Shown: positions 37,901-49,900 of the stretch, in pieces
Position numbering within the stretch: position 1 is the first letter of the stretch
Layout of the letters: each line of letters begins with the position of its first letter
NCBI GenBank assembly: GCA_028673005.1
Contig: CM054112.1
Coordinates: 187,500,564-187,564,563, forward strand
Direction of reading: 5' to 3'
DNA length: 64,000 bases
Source of the DNA: Tanypteryx hageni
Taxonomy: Eukaryota > Arthropoda > Insecta > Odonata > Petaluridae
Made by a program: the position numbers and the translations under genes
Notes under the pieces: generated by a model
What the model saw: only the letters and a program-made list of their open reading frames with translations
What the model was told of the DNA's origin: nothing
Database searches by the model: none

Positions 37901-40900
37901 CTATTCATTATAATTGAAAATTTCCTTCTTTTCTTTCCATTTATAACAAGGAAAAAATTGACGAACCTCTCCTTCAGCCAATAGTTTTAAATAATACAAT
38001 AAGTACCGTAGTTGTTGCAGAAATTTCTCAAAATATAAGAGGAAACGACATAGAAAACTGAAAAAATGGAACTATATTCCCAATCGCCGCGATAGAGAGA
38101 TAAAGCGAGCTCAAGCAGGAAAGGAAGGCAGCGTCCCGAAGTTGGAGGTCGCCAGTGCAACCTTTCGGAAAATTCCGCCCGCGAGGCTCGGACTCGCGAA
38201 CAATACGCGATACAATAACCTTTACGCGAACCAGATACACGAAACGTTGGCGCGTTATTAATAAATAGTCCTAGAGCGATAGTTCTTTCTCTCTCTCTTT
38301 CTCGAAACAAACTTTACGCCGAAGGGGAAAAGAGTCTAAAAAGGAAAATCTTCCTGGTCAACATATCAGTGTCTCAAGACCGTTCCAGCAGCAACAGCTC
38401 TTTTTTTACTCCCAAACTCGACCTCCGGGCAGCAAAACATCCCAGAAGGCAGACCAGATGGGAAATATCACGCACACACACGCACGCGGACACAAACACG
38501 CGGGCGACGTGCGAAGGATGCTGGGAAGGGAGGTAGGGAAACACGTTCTACGGGTCTACCTCCCTCTCTAATAACCATTCTCGATCTCTCGCGGGGATAC
38601 GAAAAGAGCGAGGGGCGATTTACAGAGAGAAATCATTTGTTGCGCACACACTCGCACGCAAGCCCCGACGGCATTTCTTCCCTATGCAATCTTGACAGAA
38701 GGACAAGAATTCGAGAATTTCTCATTCTTTTCTTACGCGAATGCACACGCGTGGGTGAACCGCGAGGGCAGCAGGTGACACGTACAGAGAGACGCAGAGG
38801 GTTTTCTTATGCATCGAGATCTCAAAGAGGCGACATCCGGAAAACGCATAAGAAAAACGGGAGGGGAAGTCCACCTGCGATAAGTGGAAATATAATAATA
38901 TCCAAAGAAGATTGACCGTGTAATTCGATTATTTATGCCGAGTTATATTTATTCAAGGTGGTTATAGCGGATTTGGGAATACGGCTGAAACTTTGGAAAC
39001 CTCCCACGGGGAGTAATTAGAAAGGGTCCCATTTGAAAACCATTTTTAAACGTCTTATTTCGTAAAAAAAATGGTGAATAAAATAACCTCTCGTTTCCCT
39101 TCGCACTTTCACATTTGAACTCCTCGTTCGCTACGTTTGTGGATACGTGTTCCGTGGAATTTTCCTTCGTGTTAGAATTCCCTGCTTTGGCAATAAGACA
39201 GACCGTAAAAATCTTTTTAAGTTTAATAAAAAAAATTCGTCCTGCCGATATAAAATTCGACTCGTTTTATTTTTAGTTTCATTTCCATTCGCTTTTAGCA
39301 GCCAGAGAGCCTTTCAGACGACAAACCGTGCCTCGAGCTAAGAATCTCTTCATTAGGAGGATATTTACGCGTGGATTGAGATAGTGGGGAGGGAGGAGAG
39401 GGATCGGGAGGGATGGAGGCCAAGCATTGTTGTTATAATGGTAGGCCACCGCACTGGCATTAACGAATTCGGCTATAGAGTCGTCGGTTCCTTTGCTTTA
39501 GAAGGTAGTGGGAGGGAAAGGGATGGGGAGGGAGCAGCGGGAGGAGGGGCAGGAAGGGGCCGAGTGGGGTGAGGAGTGGAGTTGGACCGCGGGTTCGTCG
39601 ACCTTTTTTGTTCTGCGCGTGCTTCAAAAAGCGACATGCCGCTCCGGAAGCGATTTCTCCTCCCCTCCGCCCCTACACAGCTCACCCTCCCCCGTTTCCT
39701 TCCGCAAGCGTGTCTACGAGATGCTCTATGAGACTCGAGGCGATGAGTCGTTTTCGGAAGAAGGGAAGGAGGTCCTCGTACCGATCGAGAGGTGAAAATT
39801 ATTATATTATAGGGTAGGGATTATGAAAAATCTGGCCTTTTCGCCATACTCCCATTTTTTAATTCGTTTACCGGCAGTTATATCCGAATCGCATTTCATT
39901 TCCCTGCTCGTTGCGTAATTATTTTACGAAGACCTCTTTGCTCGTTACGCGGCAATTTTTTAAAGTGAAAAGATGTTTTGTGGTTTGATTCTCTGCGTAA
40001 TACGCAGATGAAATTTTGTTTATTTCAACTTCGAATTCGAACCCTGACTAAAGAGACATGGGAAATAAGTTTACATTCAAAAACTTTGTGGTAAAGATAA
40101 TGATTGCAATCATAGGATAACAATTAGTGCGGAATATGGCCATTGGTAAATATTAAAATTATCTCTTACTGCAAATTAAAATTAACGCGAAGCATGTACA
40201 GTAGAGCCTCCATAACTTGAACGTCTATAGTTCGAATATTTGACTAGTCAGGATAGAAAATTTTCCACTTTGTACTCATTTAACCCTAACATTATTTCTT
40301 AATATAATTCGAGGTTTCGATAGTTCGACTTTTTTTCCAGTCTACCCTGGACTTAATTATCGAGGTTCAACTGTAATCGCATCTCAATAAAATGTACGAA
40401 GATAAACTAATAGCGAAAGTCTTTCGCAGAGTTTTTTCGATTCTCATCTCTTTTTCCGTTGCTTCGAATTGAGCTATTTTCTTCGCTCACAAGAATAATA
40501 TCGGTAAACTCGCCGATTTAACAGGGATCGGTCTAACCTCGCAGTACCTGGGCGCAGGCCAAATTCATCCAGGCATCTTAAAACCGGTCCAATGAGGATT
40601 GATATGCTCCAACAGGCAGCAACTATGCGAACACAAAGACCGCGGTATAAGACGCCACACGTACGCGGCCGACTCCCCTCGCAAATCCATTCCAGAGAAT
40701 TACGTAGGGAATTTAATTTCCGAGGAACTGTTCGATCGCGTGACATTAACTCGCGGGAGAATTTCTTTTTTTCATATCTCGTTCGAAGAAAATCGAACCA
40801 AATTAAACGATCAGTGGATTAGGGATTCGCAAAAACCTCCAAATCGCGGGGAGGCCAACAACCTTGCCACTACTTTGCGTAATTACAGATCGCGGCGCCG

Positions 40901-43900
40901 AGAGACGGGATGGGAAACGGCGGGATTTCCGGGTAATCCGTCAAAAAGATCCCCGAACGTGTTGCGTCAAAAAAATTTCGGGATGAAATAATCGCGGATT
41001 CCATGCCCATTTTCGCGTCTCCTCCAAAAAAATGGGAAGACTAAAACTTCTTAAAAGAAGACATAAGGGAGTCGTTTCGAAGACATGGCTCGGTTAACCG
41101 CATTCCTATGGAGGGGTTAACGTTTTGGAGCAGCAGCAGTGAGCGCGTTCGGTCTGCGTGCTGAAGAAGCGGGGGGGGGGGGGGGGGGGCAGAAGCTAGA
41201 GTTTACGGAGTAATTGCTAGGCGTACCGACGCGAGGACTTCCTCGCTCCGTCGGGGGCGCGGTCGACTCTAATGGGATGGGCCGCGAGTTAGCATTCCAG
41301 CGTGTGGGCGACAATATAACTAACTGCCTAGAAAAGGGTGAACTCGCACTTTCCCCCTCCTTCGCGCGAGCGAGATCCCTGGACGTGGAGAAAAGCAGAA
41401 GGCCAACTTGGCTATAAAGATACTGAGCATACGAGGCATCACGAACTAGTCGTTTAATATAATTTACAACTTTGATGTATTAAAAAAATTTCCTTCACTT
41501 CTTCATTAAGCTTGCTGATGGAGTAATTAAAATTTTTAATATATAATACATTTGGTTTCTATTCCAAAACGTTATACTCTTCTATCTATAATGGAAATTT
41601 AATTGAATTATGTTGCCGAAATGAGCTAAAAGAGCGCCAAAAATGTAAGACCTAAAAGAAAAACTACCGCCAATGAAGAGGGAGCGAAACTTTGAAATGG
41701 AAACAAATCGCCATTGTCTTAACTTTCCCGAACTAACACAGGTATCACTGGTACAATCTGATACGTCTTTATTATTCCCCGACAATTGGATAAAACGGCC
41801 TCACGAAATTACTTTCTAATACACTTATTTATAACATTTATTATCGCGGGATAAAAAAGGCAAGACGCCAGAAAAACACAAGTGAAGAGCGAAAGTGTTA
41901 TCGAAACCAAGCATCCCACGTATGCCGCCTCGGTTCTGCGGCACAGCGTCAGGGGTCAAAAGTCAAAACACGCAAACTCCCTCCTCCTCTCTCTCTCTAA
42001 GAGGGAGTGTAAAAACTGCTGCCGTCCGGAGAAAGAATTCGACCATCCCGAATCTTTCTTTTTTTATTTTACGCCAGAAATCCCTCCGTAGAAAGCGAGA
42101 TTTCACACAGTTTCCGTGTACCCTCGAGGGTTCAAAGACCTCCCTCCTAAACTCTTCCTTCCTTCCCCCAACCTCTCTCACTTCCTCCCTCACACTCCCT
42201 CCCCCGAAAACACCTTACGCACCGCCGGAATTTCTCCCCGATGGCCGCAGATAAAGACGCCGCGCGATGAGAGAGCACCCCGCCCGCCGCACCTCCCCCT
42301 CCTCACACCTTTCATTCCGTCATCTTAGCACCTCTCCTATCCATCTCCTCGCTCCACGCACCCACCCACTCACAAGCAGTCCTTTCCCTCTCGGTCGCCG
42401 GTATCTGGGGCTAATTGCGGGAATATCAGGGGTCAACATTTACGCGCACTACCCCCTCCTCCAGCAGAAACTATAGAAAGAGAATGGAAGAGAGAGGGAA
42501 GGCGAAAAAGGCGTCACTGACCCCTCCGGCGTTTTGTGACAACCACCAAACCATGACGACGAGAGAGGGACCGCGGAGGGAGTGCGGGCTCCCTCACTTT
42601 TCCTCCCCCTACACCTCCCTCCCCCTTCCCAAAAAGCGCCCCTCATTTTCGCCCATCCCTCTCTTTACCCCCCTCTTTTTAAAGAGTCATGCCGCTCATT
42701 CACCCGCCCACCCACTCATTCCTTCTTTCGACCTTCCCATTCCCCCCCTCGGATCCCCACCCACGTCGCTCCTACGCCTCCCTCCTCCTCACCCACGCCC
42801 CTCTTTCGCCCTTATCTTACGCAGCGGAGGACAGTGACCTTTTTAGCGGCAGAGGGAGAAAAGGGAAACAAGGAGAGGGTGTGGAGGAGAGTTTGGGACG
42901 GGGAGGAAAGACTACGCAAACCCCCCTCTCGATTTCTCATTATTAGAGAGAAAATAAAATAAAAATAGTCAATTCTTTTATTACTCGAAACTAAAGGGAA
43001 AGAGAATATAATCGGAGATATAGAAAATGTGGGTGATAAAACTTCGAGTTAAGTTGAAGAGGTATCGATGGGGAAAAACGTATTCGAGCTATGCGAAATT
43101 CGAATTATGGAGAGTTTCGACCATAAGTTATATGCAGATCATAAGTTAGAAAATTTACCTTTGAGATATTAAATATGTATGTCGAAAGTTTTACGGAGAT
43201 AGAGGCGTAGGGGAGGCTCGGGGAATGGACGAGGGAATGTGCCTTTTCTTGTTCTCGGTCGTTACGCCCTAACTCATCCGTTGTCGGTGATTAGGCGCAT
43301 GGTGATAAGAAAAGGCATTTTTCGTTCGTTTAAAAGTTTTTTTCGAGAGCGTTTTGTTCTCCGTTTCGACTCGGTCGTGAAAATAAATCCGCGCCTTATC
43401 GACTCGTTCGAGGTTTTCACGATTCGCAAATTAAGTGAGCGCCCAAAGACATCGAATTTTTCGCCACGATATAAGTACAATTCTTTGCTGTTTCAAGAAT
43501 GACACCAGAATGTCTGATTCTTCGGCTCGTCGAAGATCGATCAATCGATGCCGAATTTCTACGGGCTATTTCCCGCGTTACTTTTATAATTAATTCGGCG
43601 ATAAATATTGACGAGATTTCTAAAGCCGCTGCGTAGGTGTTTGACTCTTTGAGTCGCGTCCGCGCCTACGAGAGAGATATCGGATTCCTGACGGCTTATC
43701 TGGGAATACCGAGCTGAGCATCCGAACAGGCCGTGATTTCACCTCGCTGTATAAGTAACATAAATAGGTCGTTTATTTTCGACTACGATCAAACACACCC
43801 TTTTATGTGACAGTAATGTGCGTAAAAAATTAATTACAGGCAGATTGGAGGATTAGGAATACCAACTGCAGTTTGTTATAATTTTTGGTTCATAAATATT

Positions 43901-46900
43901 TTTATTTCCCAAGTCATATATAAATTCCCCGTTCTTCTTGTTGTTTTTAACAATTCGAATATCAGTCGAAATAAAAGGTAATAGGATATTATGGCCATGT
44001 ATTCGGAGGGAATGAATAAAAAGTCTTGCCGTGAAAATGGTATTGTTATGCATTACAGTCCCTGGAAAGGAAGACATGAAAGAAGTTTTCTGATAAAGTA
44101 GAAGCCGTACGGACTCGACACACTCGCGTCTATCTGATGACTTTGTACGGTCTTTCCTTATCTACATAACCAGGAGACGAGACCGGACGGAGACAGGTCA
44201 TTAAGAAGAACTCCAAACATAGCAGGAAAATACTCGAGAGGCACTAGGCGATGTGAGAGAAAATTTTGTTAAAAACAAATCGCATCCTAATCACAGCGAG
44301 TGTTTGGAGAAAAACCGATAGACGTATAACGAAATATGACTAAGATTGCCTGATTTGTTAATATAAATATTTTGTCTTGTAACGGCGATGCAAGACTGGC
44401 CTTTTAACTACTTCTCACTACCTTACAAAACTACTCAGCAGCATTATTTCGACAATATACATATTTTCGGAGACAGTCTCCCAGTTTTAATAGCAAAAAT
44501 TTAACAATGGCTCCGAGTTTATTCTAAAATGATAATATACAAAACATACGGAAATTAAACTCGCATCTCCGAAAATCCAAACGTCGGCTTCTCCCAATGA
44601 AATAAACGTATTCCAACCTCCTTTCAAGAAGCGCGGAAAATTCGGCCGATCTCCAAACGAGCAATTCCTTGTAAAACGCATGAATCAGGAGAGAAGAATC
44701 CGCGCCCTACCTCTCTCACTCGAGCGATACGACACGTGCCACGCATGCCAAGTATTTTGCCAACGCCGGGTTCGAAACAATAACGGTTTTTTTATTCTAC
44801 AAAGTCCCTTTGAGCGCGGTCGATCTTTCTACCCGGTAGAAAAGGAAAAGGGCAGAGAGGATCCCTAAAATAAAAGACACGACGAGCGGTAACTTAGACT
44901 AAAGACTGGGGAGAAAAAGAAAACGAATAATCTAGTGAGGGAACGCCCGTAAGTCAATAAATTTGAGTAGTTGAAAAGTTCCGCTGTGTACGATATGGTT
45001 CGCATCCAGTAAACATTAAGCTTTATTCGTGAGCGAATGTTTCTCAACAACCCGATACAGAATTCATTAGAGAATTATCGCTCTCGTCTTTTGGCTAGAG
45101 TCAAATACTTAATGTTAGACTGAATGAGCACTTAAAAATCAAATGGAAAGAATAAGAACTTACTCGAGTACTTCTAATAGTTAAAAAAACGTGACGAAAA
45201 ATTGTAATAATTTAAGATTTGGTCTTTCATTTTTAAGTAGGTTCTTATTTTGTCTTAGGCTACTTGGTACAGGAAGCTCACTGCTAACTGAAATGCGTAT
45301 CGGTACAGCCTCAATTTTTTTAATATTCTGACTATAAGCTTTCTTTTCATACGCATACCGTCCATGGCCGATCACCTGATATTTTTCGCCAAAAATGGAG
45401 GGGGAGAGAGAGAGAGAGGGTGAAAGAGAGAGAGGGAGAGAGAGAGAGAGGGAGAGAGAGAGAGGGAGAGAGACAGAGAGAGAGAGGGAGAGTGTGAGAG
45501 AGGGAGAGAGGTGGAAAGGCAGTTCAGAAAAGAATAGCGAATTATTTTTCCCTACCTTTTAACCCCTCCCACAGTCTCTGCCATCCTTCCTCTCCCGTCC
45601 GTCAATTCGCCTCGCGTGACGATGATGAGTGCCCCCAGAGAATTTAAGGGATGTGAAGAAGAGGGAAACAGGAGGAAGTTTAGCGAGATTGAGGAGGCGG
45701 GAGGCACTTCCAGAATCACTTTCTTTTTCTCCCTCTTCTTATCGAGGAGGATGGATGGAAGAGTGGAGGGGAGGCGGGAAGTTGGCGTGACGATGATAGA
45801 TTCTTGAAACCTCTCGCCTAGGAGTCGAATGGCGAAAAATCTTTACCGTGGCTATTTTAATTTTCGCGGCCACAACCTGTAAAACGATAGATTACATGAC
45901 GCCGTATCGTATCATCGCTGTTTTTGCTATTCTTCCAAGAAGTGGACCCTATTCGCAGGCAGGATGTGTGTAAAATACAGTTAGGTATCTTGCATTGTTA
46001 CCAAGTAATTAGTACTAATAATTACGAGCGATATGAGATAAATGGATAGAAAAATTCCTCTCATTCATTATCGAAAAGAATATATCGATAGATCCGGGGT
46101 GACCCCTTTTCACCCCCCCCCCCCTCTCTCTCTCACCAAATCTCTACCACCGCGCAAATAAAAATCCCGTGTCCTCTCCTTCCCTTCTCCGACCCCATGA
46201 ATTATACGCGGCCACGAACACGGGCCGCCGCAGCGAGTGCGTGGGCGTTGGAGCTGCGCCATTCCATCCATCCATCCGACGCCTGTCATCCACCCCGCCG
46301 CCGTCCCCCTCCGCCCACGCATCCCCTCCCTTCCCCATGGGGTCGGCGCGAATCGACTCGCCCACGAGGGACCTTCTCTATCCTCTCCCCTCCCGCCACC
46401 CTCAACCCACACCTCTCTTTCGACCGCGCCGATGAATTAATGAATAAATCTTTCACGGAGAGATGCTTCCCTTTATTTGTGTTTTGATGGAGAAATGACT
46501 CGGCGGGCCGGAACATTTCACCGAGGATTAAAAACCGTGGGATTATAATGATACGGTTGCCACGGCGGCGATTCGGTACTTGTGCTTTATAGACGCCAAA
46601 CCGATTTTGATCGATGTTTTCGAAAGTTATTTCTCTTGTTAGACGCAAAAAGTCGAAACGTTAATCAATGCTTCTCATATGAACGCCTTATGGATAAAAA
46701 TTACGGATATCGACCGAAATGAAAATTTCAACGAGGAAGAATTCGCATACGTTTTTCCGCCACGTGATCTCCGAAGCTAGCGATTGAGTATGGATGAGTG
46801 CGTATGCGCACGTGTGGAAAGTCTTTCAAATAATAGATTAGAAAAAGTTCGAGAGAGCTGTCTTTTCATCTTTGTCACTAGAATCGTTTCGTGTCTCGCT

Positions 46901-49900
46901 GAATGCGACGTTAAACGATTTGCTGACAAATTCCTCCACACGAGGAATTTCGGGCGAGAATCAACGTTGTAAACCATCAGCATTTTATAGTTCTCGATAG
47001 AATTAGGGCGGGAACATACCTGCGCCCCCTACCCTCACGTACCTCGGAAAGCTAACGCTTGGAGCGGAGGAAGATAAACGTAGTCGTAAAAAAAATCGTT
47101 TCGTGAACGAATCGTAAAACTGCGTAAATCGAACGCTTTTAAAACGAAGCGAGCACGTTTAAGAGACGTTTCCGTCCTGTGTAACTTGTGGAAAGCATTC
47201 CCTACTCTCGATTCCGAAAGACATTTTGGGAGAACTGACGTGTTCTTGAAATGCCTGAGGATGCACAATTAAATTAAGGATGATAGTCTCTCTATCGCGA
47301 TTGAGATGGAAATGCACACGGAATACGTTGATGCCATCGAGAACGTGCGAAGCGTGCATCTAACTCGTCAAACGACGAAGCGCAGCAAGAAGACACCGCG
47401 AGGAGATAATTAGATGGAATGTCTCCAAATTATTCACGACGGAACTTGAGGAAGTATGTTAAAAGCCGACCAAGGAGTAAAAAGACTCCGAAGACAAAAG
47501 GAATTTGTTTCGCTGATAGCATCGTTATTCTTGATATACCCGGAAGAGCCTCGCAAAAAGGATGCACAAAAGGACGAAGCCAACAGATGGTTTGGATTTG
47601 AACCGCGGCATGAACGCGATCACTTTCAAATCACCCGCACGGTCCGAGATGATTTAAATAAATGGAGCAGAAATAGAGAAAATAAAAATGATTTAGGCCA
47701 CTTCATCGCCGTTGGGGAATCACTGTCGAAGAGACCGAAGAACGATCGTGTCAAAATGCTCGCTTCATAAATACAGCAAAAAACTTCGCCAAGGTTCAAG
47801 AATATCGCGACGTTCTGGATATATGATATAAATAGAGATTCCTTAATCATCGATCACCTTCGAACAAAGGAGGGGAGATTGGAGAGATGCAAGTCATAAG
47901 TCATTGGGAGAGCTTAGAGGAAGGACAAGTAGCACACAAATGACAGACAGGAGCTTACGACATAATTTCGAAATGGAAATGGACCGGTCGTACTGCAAGA
48001 CGGGAAGGCCATCGCAGGATGTCTGAAATGTCTGCGAGAGACGGAGAGAAATTCAAAGCGAGATAAATCAGGAAACTCGGAAAGTTCGACGATGCCACTA
48101 AGACTAGAATCATCAAACCGTGAGAGTTTAAAGACAACGAGATAATTCTGTGTAATGAAAAACCAACGATTGTTTTTTTAATAACTACGAGGTGTGACTG
48201 ATGATACATAAAATGACACGCATGAAGTGAAACGATCTGAACGTATTTATTGAGGAAAAACTGGCACAACACGAATCAGACAATGTTTTGTGACCACAAA
48301 CAATGAACGACGACAAAGACTCGGAGACAAGTTATTCAGTGCAGCAAACTTACGTAATTTACAAGATTAGTCGAAGCGAAGCGGCAATGATTTAAGCACA
48401 ACGCCAGAACGGTCGATAATTGAGGAACAAACGAGTTTTCAGGCAAATACGAAGCGTCATAAAAAGAAGCCGACCAGGAAGATTCGTAAAAGCAATAAAC
48501 TAATTGGTCGGCGAGAAACTGACGAAACGGACCTTGGATGGGTATGGAAGAAATCCAAGGAGAGTCTTTCACCAGAGGCGGACAGTAAAAACGTCTCGGC
48601 GACGAACTCAAATCGAGAGGGGAAGACTACCATCACCTACAGCGGGTATGTATGTATGTCCAGTCAATTCGCCTCTCTTACAGCACAAATGGGTATCTCA
48701 GAGGTAGTGCAATGAATAACCGGGGAGGGAGGAGGGAAACCCGGTGCCGGCATTTGCCTGCTCTTACGAAGAACACCAGGGGGGCCAACAGCTTAACGTC
48801 CCTTCCGAAGGACGGAACAGCTGAATTTGCGCGGTCTCCTCAAACTACGCAAACAGGGGGCCGTGTGACCTTGAGAAAAATCCTACTCGCGCAGGATTCG
48901 TACCCGATGACTTTTTCAAGCATCGGGCGAGTAGCAGCCAGCGTCCTAACCACTACACCACCGGCACCCCACCTACAGCGGGTTCAAAACGTCGTCCATT
49001 TACGCCTCTTATTTTTTCGTACCGTTGCGGAGTCATTTCCATCTCGCCTCGTCGACTTCCTCGCATGAAACCGAGGCCGACAGCGATCCTTTTTCGGTCT
49101 CACCTTGCTCTCTGCGATACCTTTCGCGCCACTCTCGACACGCAACCGCAGACCCATCCCGCGAAACCTTGGAAAAAGTTTCTCTCGCTCGAATCCCGAA
49201 AATAGTCCGTACGTGATAGACGAATATTTTCCACGTGGGCGTACTTCCGAATCGGTCGGTTCCGGGACGCAAAAAAAATTAATGATAAAGAGTCGAGAAA
49301 AAAAATATTCCGCCCCAGAGATTGATCCGAGCGACGGCCGTTTATTCCAAAGTGGCCGCCGCGGGGCCATTAACCTTTGGTCAAATAGATCGATACCTCT
49401 CTCCGCTTCTTATTTTTCCGAGGATTTTGAAAATCTCTCGTCCCCCGCATTATAAACCCCAAAGATCCCTTCCGCCGATGCGAGAGAAAAGACCTTCGTC
49501 CGCGCATAATATAAAAAAAGAAACGGTTATCCAACCGCTTTCGATGATAGCTACTTACGGATCGCCCGGAAAATAACTTCCAATCTCCCGAGCTTCTTCT
49601 TCCCGTCCGTTTTTTTATTATTTTCAACGCGAATTTTCACGAAGGGTCCGAGTGAAACTTCCGAGGGAAGGTCGACGACCCGCGGGGGCTCCGAATGATA
49701 TCTGTCGCGTCTCGCTCGAGAAAGCGAAGGGAAAAAAGCTAACCCGAGCGGCGAAAATAAATCTCGATGCGTCGCGGGTCCACGTGTCGGCCGCCTACGC
49801 GTACGCGAGTTGGTCGTGGAAACCTACCGATCCGAAACACTCGCGAAAAAAAAGAAAAAAACCATGACGAATGAAAGACCACCTCGCGAGGATCGATGCG

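Noticed and set aside
43020..43160. Possible further pogo/Tigger relic (CGAGCTATGCGAAATTCGAA region)
   Set aside because: Interior resemblance only; no inverted ends or TA duplication could be found.
47419..47770. Charged 104-codon plus-strand open frame
   Set aside because: No domain recognised, no splice sites or initiator that would make it a gene, and it sits in intron 2 of Lsm11.
48504..49068. Plus-strand open frames of 67-138 codons
   Set aside because: They cross a SINE and its target duplications; the reading frames are incidental.
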